A program made the position numbers and the translations under genes. A stretch of 64,000 bases of DNA, from contig CAZHPZ010000002.1 of the NCBI GenBank assembly GCA_964534905.1, positions 1-64,000 of the forward strand, read 5' to 3'. The first letter of the stretch is position 1, and each line of letters starts with the position of its first letter. The notes under the pieces were generated by a model that had not been told where the DNA came from, did not search any database, and saw only the letters and a list, made by a program, of their open reading frames with translations. Below are positions 34,413 through 42,698 of this stretch, one piece after another. The DNA comes from RGIG4608 sp964534905 (lineage in GTDB: Bacteria > Bacillota > Clostridia > Oscillospirales > CAG-272).

Positions 34413-34439
34413 TAATTGATAAAATAAAAAGGATATATT

Positions 34440-35285
34440 ATGGCAAAATTTATTAAAGTAACAAGCATAAATGACGGTGCCCTCGACGCTTATGTAAGGC
34501 TTACGGGAGCACAATTAAAAAATAAGTTCGAACCCGACAAGGGTATTTTTATAGCCGAAAGCCCAAAGGTTATCGAAACCGCACTGTCTGAGGGATATGA
34601 GCCGATATCGCTTCTGACGGATGAAAGGCTAATAAACAGCGCGGTAAAAGGAATCATAGATATGCTTCCGCAGGATACACCAGTTTACAGTGCGGAAAGA
34701 GATCTGCTGACCTCCATTACGGGATATGAATTAACCAGAGGTGCGCTTTGCGCTATGAGACGGAAGCCGCTTCCGACCTTGCACGACGTATGTGAGAATG
34801 CCAAGCGTATTGCGATTTTCGAAGAGATTGCGGACTCGACGAATATCGGTGCACTATTCAGAAGTGCCGCGGCCTTGGGAGTGGATGCAATACTTGTCAC
34901 CCCAACCTGCTGTGATCCCATGTGCAGACGTTCTATAAGAGTCAGTATGGGAACGGTATTTCAAATTTCGTGGACTCGCATAGGCGAAGCAAGCCGTGAT
35001 TGGCCGGATAATATGACCTTGGTGCAAGAGCTCGGATTTAAAACCTGTGCTATGGCATTGCGAAACAACACCGTAGATATTGACGACGAGAATCTGAGAT
35101 CCGAAGAAAAGCTTGCTATCGTACTCGGTACAGAGGGTACTGGGCTTACTCCGAAAACAATAGATATGTGTGATTTCACCGTAAAAATACCGATGTGGCA
35201 CGGCGTTGACTCCTTGAACGTAGGTGCAGCCGGAGCAATAGCCTTTTGGGAATTCACAAAAAAAGCAAATAAAAATGCGGACTGA
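34440..35285 (+). CDS. SpoU/TrmH-family RNA 2'-O-ribose methyltransferase
   Basis: 281 residues. An N-terminal substrate-binding domain (about 1-115; KGIFIAESPKVIETAL) is followed by a SPOUT trefoil-knot domain with the three SpoU motifs: DSTNIGALFRSAAALGVDAIL, IVLGTEGTGLTPKTI and IPMWHGVDSLNVGAAGAIAFWEF. In known members the Asn in motif 1 and the Ser-Leu-Asn in motif 3 are catalytic. It methylates a ribose in rRNA or tRNA; the target cannot be fixed. The stop codon lies inside the terminator hairpin. AAAAAGGA precedes the ATG. Confidence 0.9.
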   Translation: MAKFIKVTSINDGALDAYVRLTGAQLKNKFEPDKGIFIAESPKVIETALSEGYEPISLLTDERLINSAVKGIIDMLPQDTPVYSAERDLLTSITGYELTRGALCAMRRKPLPTLHDVCENAKRIAIFEEIADSTNIGALFRSAAALGVDAILVTPTCCDPMCRRSIRVSMGTVFQISWTRIGEASRDWPDNMTLVQELGFKTCAMALRNNTVDIDDENLRSEEKLAIVLGTEGTGLTPKTIDMCDFTVKIPMWHGVDSLNVGAAGAIAFWEFTKKANKNAD

Positions 35286-35301
35286 CGAGCAGTCCGCATT
35301 T
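35273..35301. terminator. Bidirectional terminator between the SpoU gene and the M6 protease gene
   Basis: AAATGCGGACTG and its reverse complement form a 12-bp stem with a five-base loop; the SpoU gene ends inside it. T runs on both sides let it serve both convergent genes. Confidence 0.8.
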
Positions 35302-35305
35302 TATA

Positions 35306-36802
35306 TTATTTTGCACTTATTGTTACAGTTGCGAAGTCTGAGCCTATGGAATTAACCGTAAAGGTAAACCCAAGCGTTTTGCCGCTGTCAAGCTTTGTAG
35401 TAGGCATTTTATCACCCTCTACGTATGTATAATTACCTTCGCTTGACTTTACAAATTCGATAAGGTCGTCATCACTTCCGTAATCATCGGACGAATCGGT
35501 ATTATTATTTGCTATATAATAATATTTTTCTCCGTCATACGTCTCGCTTGTGAGCGTAGCGTTTATATGATAAACTATTACGCCATCACGGCTGAAATAT
35601 CCTGCACCATCTCCCGCATTAAGTCCTGTATTCTTGTAGTATACGAGAATGTAATACTCCTGATAAGCGCCGAGCTTAGTATCAAAGTTATTTGCAAGGA
35701 TTATAGTATCTCCGTTCTTTGAGAAGTCCTCAAGCTTCAGTGTAACGCTGCTATCCGTAGTAACCACTCTCGATGTTGTTACCCAACCGAGATTGAATTT
35801 CGAAAATGCATTGTGATCTCCGAGCATATAGTCCATAACGTCACATCCGTTCATCGGTCCATCCGTCTTTCCCGATGTATCGTAATAATCGTCAAGTCCG
35901 AGAATATGTCCGAACTCGTGAATATATGTATACGTATTCATAACCGACTTATTGTTATAGCTTACATTTCCATCTGCGTCAGTTGCTTCCATCATGAATT
36001 GATACGAAGCCCAGAGATAGTCGTTTGCGCTTACACCGTCATATTCATAGAAATAGCCGTCGTCATCGGTGTAAATATTCCAATAACGGTATGCCCAATA
36101 GAAATTTTCTTCTCCGATATCAAGTGTATTTATGAGAACGATGGAGTCGATTATATTGTTTCCGTCGGAGTCAAATTTCGAAAGATCCATTTTTTCGGAC
36201 AAATATGCAAGTGCCTCGTCTATAATAAGCTGATCTCCTATTTCAACGCTGTCTCCGTAATAATCGTATGTAGCATTGTAATAGTAAGTGCTTTTATTTT
36301 TGGGGCAGAACCATTCGTCAAGAACCGTGATATCAAGCTCAAGCTGACCGTAGCTTGAAATATAGTAATAATCGTAAACGGAATAATAATCAGTCTTACC
36401 GTTCTTCTTGAATGCTTCTTTTATCTTATCTATCGTATATCCCTTGCTTGACGCCTTAACGTCGCTGAATTCAACGGGGATAACAAGCACAGCGGGAGAA
36501 CCGGTGGTGGGACATCCGTCAAGGTAGTCTCCCTGATCGCTTACGTTTTTAACATTTTCCGCATCCGTAAAATCAACATTGATATATCCGTCATCTACCG
36601 GATCATTGCCGCCGTTATTATTAGCGGTAGTTGATGAGGAAGAGGGCTTAGTCGTTGGTGTCGTGGTGGGTGTTGTAGTAGGTGTTGTTGAGGGCTGCGT
36701 TGTCGTTACAAACGGAAACAAATCTTCAATATCCTGAAGATTACACGATGTAAATACAAGCGTCATCGACAGCAACAAAATTATTGCAACTGTTTTTTTC
36801 AT
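35306..36802 (-). CDS. M6-family zinc metalloprotease lipoprotein
   Basis: 498 residues. A lipoprotein signal ends in FTSC (Cys20). A Thr/Pro/Ser-rich linker (residues about 33-62) forms a flexible stalk. The catalytic domain, related to immune inhibitor A (M6), contains the zinc site HEFGHILGLDDYYD near residue 295, with NGCDVMDYMLGD further on (Met-turn). An EF-hand-like loop DSDGNNIIDS (about 210) may bind calcium, and Tyr- and Asp-rich segments fill the surface. The C-terminal part is beta-rich. It should degrade proteins at the cell surface. It is monocistronic, with AGGAG before the ATG. Its stalk resembles that of the barnase-like lipoprotein at 41465-42571. Confidence 0.88.
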   Translation of the reverse strand: MKKTVAIILLLSMTLVFTSCNLQDIEDLFPFVTTTQPSTTPTTTPTTTPTTKPSSSSTTANNNGGNDPVDDGYINVDFTDAENVKNVSDQGDYLDGCPTTGSPAVLVIPVEFSDVKASSKGYTIDKIKEAFKKNGKTDYYSVYDYYYISSYGQLELDITVLDEWFCPKNKSTYYYNATYDYYGDSVEIGDQLIIDEALAYLSEKMDLSKFDSDGNNIIDSIVLINTLDIGEENFYWAYRYWNIYTDDDGYFYEYDGVSANDYLWASYQFMMEATDADGNVSYNNKSVMNTYTYIHEFGHILGLDDYYDTSGKTDGPMNGCDVMDYMLGDHNAFSKFNLGWVTTSRVVTTDSSVTLKLEDFSKNGDTIILANNFDTKLGAYQEYYILVYYKNTGLNAGDGAGYFSRDGVIVYHINATLTSETYDGEKYYYIANNNTDSSDDYGSDDDLIEFVKSSEGNYTYVEGDKMPTTKLDSGKTLGFTFTVNSIGSDFATVTISAK

Positions 36803-36961
36803 ACTTTTCTCCTATCGTTTATTTTTTAACAATTATAGCACATTAATATACAAAAGTCAACAATATATTGTATCATTTTTATTAATCAAATGATAATTAA
36901 CTCTATATTTTGTTGATTTTGATGATTCGTGTTATTTGCGAAAAATTTGCGGTAAAAGCGC

Positions 36962-36990
36962 TTGACTTTAGTACGATTTCGTATTATAAT
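36962..36990 (+). promoter_or_regulatory. Promoter of the marR-MATE operon
   Basis: TTGACT at 36962-36967 and TATAAT at 36985-36990 with a 17-bp spacer. The spacer contains the first candidate operator. Confidence 0.75.
36972..36984. promoter_or_regulatory. Candidate MarR operator 1
   Basis: TACGATTTCGTAT contains the palindrome TACGA-TT-TCGTA and lies entirely between the -35 and -10 boxes, where binding would block RNA polymerase. Confidence 0.55.
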
Positions 36991-37002
36991 ATCAGTCATG
37001 CA

Positions 37003-37015
37003 ATACGAAACCGTA
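37003..37015. promoter_or_regulatory. Candidate MarR operator 2
   Basis: Read on the minus strand it is TACGGTTTCGTAT, differing from operator 1 at a single base. Its centre is 31 bp, about three helical turns, from operator 1, downstream of the transcription start. Confidence 0.55.
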
Positions 37016-37032
37016 CCGAAAGGAGCCGTATT

Positions 37033-37485
37033 ATGGATGAAAATTATAAATTATTAAGAAAAATAATGCTCGCCACAAACAAAATAGACGGAGCGTATTA
37101 TTCATTCGCAAGAAAACACAATCAAAACGAGAACACACTCGCTTTTATTTATGCCCTCTCGGACCGCAAGCCTCACTCGCAAAAGGAAATCAGCGAGGAA
37201 TGGGTAATTCCGAAAACGACTATAAACTACATTGTAAAATCTATGCTGGCGGACGGTTATATCGAATTCATTTCCGGTGTAAAAGCACGTGAAAAAGCAA
37301 TCGTCCTGACAGACAGCGGAAGAGATTACGTCGACAAGATTCTCGCGGATATATACGACGCGGAAAACGAGGCTATTTCGGAGGTTCTCAAGAAATATCC
37401 ACCCGAATTTGCGGATGCAATTGACGAGCTTGCCGACAGGCTCTTACAAACATTAACGGAAAGCAACAAAGGAGATAAAATATGA
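37033..37485 (+). CDS. MarR-family transcriptional regulator
   Basis: 150 residues forming a winged helix-turn-helix of the MarR type: dimerisation helices at both ends, recognition region HSQKEISEEWVIPKTTINYIVKSM, and a wing (GYIEFISGVKAREKAIVLTDSGRDY). It probably represses the operon it heads, which encodes a MATE exporter four bases into its own stop codon, and is released by the transported compound. Two near-identical operators lie at its promoter. The ATG at 37033 follows GAAAGGAG; upstream in-frame codons would extend translation back across the promoter and are rejected. Confidence 0.88.
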   Translation: MDENYKLLRKIMLATNKIDGAYYSFARKHNQNENTLAFIYALSDRKPHSQKEISEEWVIPKTTINYIVKSMLADGYIEFISGVKAREKAIVLTDSGRDYVDKILADIYDAENEAISEVLKKYPPEFADAIDELADRLLQTLTESNKGDKI

Positions 37486-38816
37486 ATATTCAACTTTCGG
37501 ATCATTTTTCATACAAAAAGCTTTTAAGGTTTACCTTGCCTTCGATTATTATGATGATATTTTCATCTATATACAGCATAGTAGACGGATTTTTTATTTC
37601 CAATTTTGTCGGAATAACATCATTTGCGGCAGTCAATCTTATAATGCCTGTGCTTATGATACTCGGAACAGTGGGATTTATGCTCGGTACGGGAGGTACC
37701 GCCTTGGTATCGAAAACATACGGTAACGGAGAAAAGGAAAAGGCAAATCAATATTTTTCGCTCTTCGTATATGTCACCTTTGCTCTCGGCGTTATAATGG
37801 CTATACTGAGCTTTATATTTATTCGTCCGATAGCCGTTCTTCTTAAAGCAGAGGGACAGCTTCTTGAGGATTGCGTCATATATTCTCGCATAATCATTTG
37901 CGCTCTTCCCTTTTATATGCTTCAGGTAATGTTCCAAAACTTCTTTGTTGCCGCAGAAAGACCCCAGCTCGGTCTTTACGTGACAGTCAGCGCCGGCGTT
38001 ACAAATATGGTGCTCGACGCACTTCTCGTTTTGCTTTTGCCTCAGGAGCTCAAGCTTGCGGGTGCGGCAATCGCAACGGCGACTTCTCAATCTATCGGCG
38101 GAATAATCCCGCTAATTTACTTTTCAAGAAAAAACAAAAGTATTCTTCGTCTCGGAAAAACACATTTCAGCGGTTCGGCTCTGCTCAAGGCTTGCACAAA
38201 CGGTTCCTCGGAATTTATGAGCAATGTTGCAATGAATCTTGTCGGAGTTTTGTACAATCTTCAGCTTATGAAGTATGCAGGTGAGGACGGAATTGCGGCA
38301 TACGGAGTTATGATGTACGTAAGCATGATATTCTCTGCCGCGTTTATGGGATATACGGTTGGAGTCGCTCCGATCATCGGATTCCACTACGGTGCCAAAA
38401 ATCAAAACGAGCTTAAGGGGCTGTTGCGTAAAAGCCTCAAAATAATCGGCATATTCGGCATCGCAATGATAGCCGCCGCGGAAATACTCGCCTTGCCGGT
38501 TTCAATGATATTCGCTTCCAAGGATGAAGCTCTGCTTGAAATGACCGTATCGGGCTTCAGAATATTCGCTCTCTGCTTCGGATTTATGGGATTTGCGATA
38601 TTTACATCCGGATTTTTCACAGCACTCAACGACGGACTTACATCCGCTCTCATCGCTTTTCTGAGAACACTTGTGTTCCAATGTGCCGCAATACTTATTA
38701 TGCCTCTTATTTGGGAACTTAACGGCATATGGGGATCGGTCGTCGTAGCCGAGCTTATGGCATTTCTTCTCGGATTTCTGTTTCTTGCAATCAAAAAGAA
38801 AAAATACGAATATTAA
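37482..38816 (+). CDS. MATE-family multidrug efflux transporter
   Basis: 444 residues with about 12 membrane helices in two six-helix halves. Family features: FTLPSIIMMIFSSIYSIVDGFFISNFVG at helix 1-2, LGTGGTALVSKTYGNGEKEKAN after helix 3, and the equivalent second-half segment AFMGYTVGVAPIIGFHYGAKNQNELK. MATE proteins export cationic drugs or metabolites using a Na+ or H+ gradient. It overlaps the marR gene by four bases (ATGA), so expression is tied to that regulator. The start ATG has AAAGGAG seven bases upstream. The last residues are a basic tail. Confidence 0.92.
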   Translation: MNIQLSDHFSYKKLLRFTLPSIIMMIFSSIYSIVDGFFISNFVGITSFAAVNLIMPVLMILGTVGFMLGTGGTALVSKTYGNGEKEKANQYFSLFVYVTFALGVIMAILSFIFIRPIAVLLKAEGQLLEDCVIYSRIIICALPFYMLQVMFQNFFVAAERPQLGLYVTVSAGVTNMVLDALLVLLLPQELKLAGAAIATATSQSIGGIIPLIYFSRKNKSILRLGKTHFSGSALLKACTNGSSEFMSNVAMNLVGVLYNLQLMKYAGEDGIAAYGVMMYVSMIFSAAFMGYTVGVAPIIGFHYGAKNQNELKGLLRKSLKIIGIFGIAMIAAAEILALPVSMIFASKDEALLEMTVSGFRIFALCFGFMGFAIFTSGFFTALNDGLTSALIAFLRTLVFQCAAILIMPLIWELNGIWGSVVVAELMAFLLGFLFLAIKKKKYEY

Positions 38817-38945
38817 AAACACCAATATTTATAAAAATACAATTCAAATCTCATATTTTTACGTTTCAACAAGCTTTTGTTTAGTAAAATAATCCGTATT
38901 TTCTTCATTATTTTAACAAAAATGAATATTTTTTTGCATAAGTAC

Positions 38946-38974
38946 TTGAAAAAATGATTGTTTTAAGTTATAAT
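38946..38974 (+). promoter_or_regulatory. Promoter of the HAD hydrolase gene
   Basis: TTGAAA at 38946-38951 and TATAAT at 38969-38974 with a 17-bp spacer. The preceding 38817-38945 is AT-rich with nothing else visible. Confidence 0.7.
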
Positions 38975-39018
38975 TAATTGGATAAAATTGAGATTATGTA
39001 TTTTAGGAGGTATTATCC

Positions 39019-39903
39019 TTGAGTAAAAGAAAACCCATAATGGCTATTTGCTATGACTTCGACAAAACTCTTTCCCCCGACGATATGCAAACATTTACCC
39101 TCATTCCCTCTTTCGGAGTGAATGTAGGAGAATTTTGGGATGAATCGGATGAGCTCGCCAAGGACAACAGAATGGAAATGAACCTTGCGTGGATGTACGA
39201 GCTTATCAAATGGTCTAACTTCAAAGGAAAATCTCTCAAGCGCGATTACTTCAGAGAATCGGGTGCGGAGGTCAAGCTCTATGAGGGAGTGGACACATGG
39301 TTCTCGCGTATTAACAAATATGCCGAAAGCAAAGGCATAGAGGTTGAGCACTATGTTATCTCTTCGGGACTTCGTGAAATTATCGAGGGAAGCGTAATTG
39401 CAGAAAATTTCAAGAAAATATATGCTTCTTCATATCTCTACAATGCCGACGGAGTTGCTATCTGGCCCGCTCAGGCAGTCAATTACACCAATAAAACACA
39501 ATACCTTTTCAGAATTTCAAAGGGATTTCTCGATGAACACGACGAGCGTGTAAACGACAGCGTTCCGAAGAATGAGCGCAGAGTTCCGTTTACGAATATG
39601 GTATACATCGGCGACAGCGCAACTGACATTCCCTGTATGCACCTTGTTAAGGAGCGCGGCGGATACACAATCGGCGTTTTCGACCCCATAAAGGACAACA
39701 GAGACAAGGTATACAAGCTTCTCAATGACGGACGTCTTACATTCTATGCTCCCGCAGATTACACCGAAAAGAGCGCTATGACAAAGTATCTTAAGCAGAT
39801 AATAGACACGGTAGCACTCAACGAAAAGATTAAGGACGAGCAGAGACTTCTTGAGCAGCCTGCAATCGATTTTAAGCTTGCTAAGGAAAGCAACGAAAAT
39901 TAA
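39019..39903 (+). CDS. HAD-superfamily phosphatase (phosphoserine phosphatase-like)
   Basis: 294 residues. HAD motif I is YDFDKTLSPDD (nucleophile Asp near 14), motif II is VISSGLRE, and motif IV is MVYIGDSATDIPCMHL. A helical cap is inserted between motifs I and II (about 25-90), like phosphoserine phosphatase. Substrate unknown; the closest group I recall is haloacid dehalogenase-like hydrolases of Clostridia. The start codon is TTG, read from TAGGAGG eight bases upstream; no ATG nearby fits. It is monocistronic between its own promoter and terminator. Confidence 0.83.
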   Translation: MSKRKPIMAICYDFDKTLSPDDMQTFTLIPSFGVNVGEFWDESDELAKDNRMEMNLAWMYELIKWSNFKGKSLKRDYFRESGAEVKLYEGVDTWFSRINKYAESKGIEVEHYVISSGLREIIEGSVIAENFKKIYASSYLYNADGVAIWPAQAVNYTNKTQYLFRISKGFLDEHDERVNDSVPKNERRVPFTNMVYIGDSATDIPCMHLVKERGGYTIGVFDPIKDNRDKVYKLLNDGRLTFYAPADYTEKSAMTKYLKQIIDTVALNEKIKDEQRLLEQPAIDFKLAKESNEN

Positions 39904-39908
39904 ACATT

Positions 39909-39943
39909 AAAATCCTCCGTATGACAATCATACGGAGGATTTT
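39909..39943. terminator. Bidirectional terminator after the HAD hydrolase and M32 peptidase
   Basis: AAAATCCTCCGTATGA and its reverse complement form a 16-bp stem with loop CAA, ending in TTTT on both strands. Confidence 0.88.
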
Positions 39944-39947
39944 CTTA

Positions 39948-41453
39948 TTAATTAAGCGAGTATATTTCGGAATACTTTTCCTTAAGATAATCTGTGAAAT
40001 ACGAGGGATCGAACTTTTCTCCGAGAGCAAGCTCCAAAAGCTCACTCGGATTTTTAAGAGAGCCGTATTTCCATATATGCTCCCTGTTCCATTCGTTAAT
40101 CGGAGCAAAATTGCCCTCGGCAAGACATTTATCAACATCAACTGTCTCCTTCATTTTCGCAAGCAGATGTGCACCGTATGCCGAGCCCAATGCGTATGAG
40201 GGGAAATATCCTACCGCACCGCCTGACCAATGGCTGTCCTGAAGCACACCCTCTCTGTCCGATGGCACCTCAACGCCGAGATATTCGCGGTAAAGCTTGT
40301 TCCACTCATTGGGAAGATCCTTAACCTCCAATTCTCCGCTCATCACTCTTTTTTCAAGCTCATATCGAATAATCACGTGCATGGCGTAGGTAACCTCGTC
40401 CGCCTCGGTTCTTATAAGCGAGGGCTTAACGAGATTTACAGCCTTATAGAAATCCTCTGCCGTATATCCCGCCATCTGCTCGGGGAAGCATTCGCATACC
40501 TTGGGGAAAATATACTGTGTGAATGCACGGCTTCTTCCGATAATATTTTCATAAAAACGGCTCTGACTCTCGTGTATACCCATTGAAACGCCGCCGTCAA
40601 GAAAGGTATAGGCATATTCATCTGCGGAATTCATATCGTAAAGCGCATGTCCGCCCTCGTGAATCACGCTGTACATTGACGAGGACATATTGTTTCTTTG
40701 ATAATTCGTGGTTATACGAACATCGTGATGCGATCCTATGCTCGTTGTAAAGGGATGCTCTGTTGTGCCGAGTCCGCAAACGCCGAGATCTATTCCCATA
40801 GTCTTCATCAAATCAAGCGCAAATTTTTCCTGTGCTGCCTCGTCAAATTCTCCCCATATGCACGAATCGTCAACCTGCTTGCTTTCGCCTATCCTTTTGA
40901 TAAGGGGTACAAGTTCTTCTTTTAAGGTATCGAAAAATTCGTCGCACTTTTCCATAGTAAGTCCCTTTTCATACTGATCAAGGCAATAATCATAGGGGTG
41001 CTTTTCGGGAGCGCAGTATCCCGCTACCTTTTTGTTATATTCGAAGATCTGCTCAAGTATAGGGCGGAAGATTTCAAAATTACTTTCTTCCTTTGCTCTG
41101 TGCCAAGCGTCATCGGCTTCTACCAAAAGCTCCTGATATGCGGTATATTCCTTAAGCGGTATCTTTTTCATCTCCTGCATATCGTGATATGCAAGATATA
41201 CCACTCTTCTGTCCTTTTCGCAAAGCTCATCCTTGTGCGAGTCCAGCAGCTCAAGAATTTCGGTCATCTCATCTCCTGTGCTGATCTTATACGCCTCTTC
41301 GCTGAGAACAGAGAGAGCGTGCGCACGGTTAGCCGCGGTTTTCTTCGGTGCAGTTGTAACGCCGTCGTAGTATATCAGCGACATTGCGTGATTGTATGCG
41401 CTGAATTTCGATTGAAGCTCATAAAGCTTTGTAAGTGCTTCGTTTACAGTCAT
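39948..41453 (-). CDS. M32-family metallocarboxypeptidase
   Basis: 501 residues, normal length. The zinc motif VIHEGGHALYDM is followed by the M32-specific HESQSRFYENIIGRS (third ligand Glu), with DVRITTNYQ before it and GGAVGYFPSYALGSAYGAH near the C terminus. These are cytosolic Mn/Zn carboxypeptidases of broad specificity (Taq/Pfu carboxypeptidase type), trimming peptides from the C end. There is no signal peptide. AAAGGAG is six bases before the ATG at 41453 and lies inside the end of the preceding lipoprotein gene, so the two may be on one transcript from the promoter at 42603-42631. Confidence 0.93.
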   Translation of the reverse strand: MTVNEALTKLYELQSKFSAYNHAMSLIYYDGVTTAPKKTAANRAHALSVLSEEAYKISTGDEMTEILELLDSHKDELCEKDRRVVYLAYHDMQEMKKIPLKEYTAYQELLVEADDAWHRAKEESNFEIFRPILEQIFEYNKKVAGYCAPEKHPYDYCLDQYEKGLTMEKCDEFFDTLKEELVPLIKRIGESKQVDDSCIWGEFDEAAQEKFALDLMKTMGIDLGVCGLGTTEHPFTTSIGSHHDVRITTNYQRNNMSSSMYSVIHEGGHALYDMNSADEYAYTFLDGGVSMGIHESQSRFYENIIGRSRAFTQYIFPKVCECFPEQMAGYTAEDFYKAVNLVKPSLIRTEADEVTYAMHVIIRYELEKRVMSGELEVKDLPNEWNKLYREYLGVEVPSDREGVLQDSHWSGGAVGYFPSYALGSAYGAHLLAKMKETVDVDKCLAEGNFAPINEWNREHIWKYGSLKNPSELLELALGEKFDPSYFTDYLKEKYSEIYSLN

Positions 41454-41464
41454 ATTTTTCTCCT

Positions 41465-42571
41465 TTAAGCGCAAAATGCGTTTTCAATAAAATATTTTTT
41501 ATCAATATAAATAAATGCAAGCTCAACAATTCCATCATCGGACGTATTCTCGGTCTGAGCGCCTACCCAAAGATTACGTTTTATCACTTCAACATATGCT
41601 GTCGGGTTATAATCTTTTTTACTTGAAAGCGTTCCGCCGCCCGTTATATTGCCGAACATCTGTCCCCAGCCATTCTCATAATTGAGATACTCTTGGAAAT
41701 CGTTATAGTGGTTGTAGGTATAGAATACGTAGCGCTCGTCCATTTCGATATATCCGTTACCGTTTTTGTCATACTGCGAATAAACTATTCTCGCCGCACC
41801 ACGCGTAACATAAGTTCCGGTGTTATAAACCTTGGCAGGATATTTCGGATCACAGTCTGTTCCGGTAGTTCCGATATCTATTTCATAATATTGGAACGTT
41901 CCGCCGCAGCCCGATATATTAGGCAGCTTAGGTTCATACGGATATTTACTCGTATTTCCCGAAAAACTGCTATGATTACCTCGTGCATATTCGCCCCATT
42001 TGTTACTGTGGCTGCCCTGAAGCTTTGCGGACGTATAGTTAGCGGGGACGGTGGAAAATGCGAGAACGTATGCCGCAACCTCTTCAAGCGTTACGTAAGC
42101 TCCGCCCTTGAATATGCGATTTACTATATTGCCCTCTGAGTCGATTATGTAGTATATATTTCCGTCATCGGAGAATATAGCAGACGTGTTTCTTATATAT
42201 TTACCGTCTTCGGCGGGACGGTTCTCCGCTATCGTCGGAGCCTGATCCTGTGCGTCTATGGAGCCTGACATCAGGTAATGCTGAGATCTGTAATAAGCGT
42301 CCATATACGACGTTGCGGGCGTATAATTTTCATAAAACTCTTCTGTATCCACATCAACATACGGATCGCTCTCCGGTCCGTCATCATCTTCTCCCGGAAT
42401 TATGGGAGTGGTATCCTTTTTAGTTGTAGTTGTAGTTGTAGTTGTGGTAGTTGTGGTTGTTGTAGTTGTTGTGGTATTTGTACTTCCCGTTGTACCGCCG
42501 GGGATAATATCACAAGATACTATCATACTCATAATAACGAGTATAATGAGTAATTTCTTCAAAATCTTCAT
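41465..42571 (-). CDS. Surface lipoprotein with a barnase-like ribonuclease domain
   Basis: 368 residues. A lipoprotein signal ends in IVSC (Cys20). A run of exactly 18 Thr residues (33-50), encoded by mixed ACN codons, forms a stalk. Residues about 135-310 match the microbial guanyl-specific RNase family (barnase/N1): the EEVAAYVLAFSTVPANYTS helix, YYEIDIG (general base Glu), RGAARIVYSQYD (Arg) and FYTYNHYNDFQEYLN (catalytic His), in that order. The ARIVY-to-YNHY stretch contains an EF-hand-like insertion DKNGNGYIEMDE. It probably cleaves RNA outside the cell, perhaps as a toxin or for nucleotide scavenging. No barstar-like inhibitor gene is nearby, which fits an exported enzyme. Confidence 0.72.
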   Translation of the reverse strand: MKILKKLLIILVIMSMIVSCDIIPGGTTGSTNTTTTTTTTTTTTTTTTTTKKDTTPIIPGEDDDGPESDPYVDVDTEEFYENYTPATSYMDAYYRSQHYLMSGSIDAQDQAPTIAENRPAEDGKYIRNTSAIFSDDGNIYYIIDSEGNIVNRIFKGGAYVTLEEVAAYVLAFSTVPANYTSAKLQGSHSNKWGEYARGNHSSFSGNTSKYPYEPKLPNISGCGGTFQYYEIDIGTTGTDCDPKYPAKVYNTGTYVTRGAARIVYSQYDKNGNGYIEMDERYVFYTYNHYNDFQEYLNYENGWGQMFGNITGGGTLSSKKDYNPTAYVEVIKRNLWVGAQTENTSDDGIVELAFIYIDKKYFIENAFCA

Positions 42572-42602
42572 ATAATCTCCTTAAATATGCATAAACTATA
42601 TT

Positions 42603-42631
42603 ATTATACCACATTTTTTATCTTTTGAAAA
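42603..42631 (-). promoter_or_regulatory. Promoter of the barnase-like lipoprotein gene
   Basis: On the minus strand TATAAT at 42603-42608 is preceded by TGG (extended -10), with a weak TTTTCA 17 bp upstream. It lies back to back with the xth promoter. Confidence 0.5.
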
Positions 42632-42641
42632 GAGATTAATA

Positions 42642-42670
42642 TTGAATTTTCTTATAAATTGTGTTAAAAT
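42642..42670 (+). promoter_or_regulatory. Promoter of xth
   Basis: TTGAAT at 42642-42647 and TAAAAT at 42665-42670 with a 17-bp spacer and a TGT extension. Confidence 0.6.
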
Positions 42671-42698
42671 GATCATAATAACTCAAAGGAGATAAAAA

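Noticed and set aside
42414..42479. Tandem repeat or CRISPR-like array in the GTTGTA-rich tract
   Set aside because: It is the codon run for 18 Thr residues in the lipoprotein stalk; there are no spacers or conserved repeat units.
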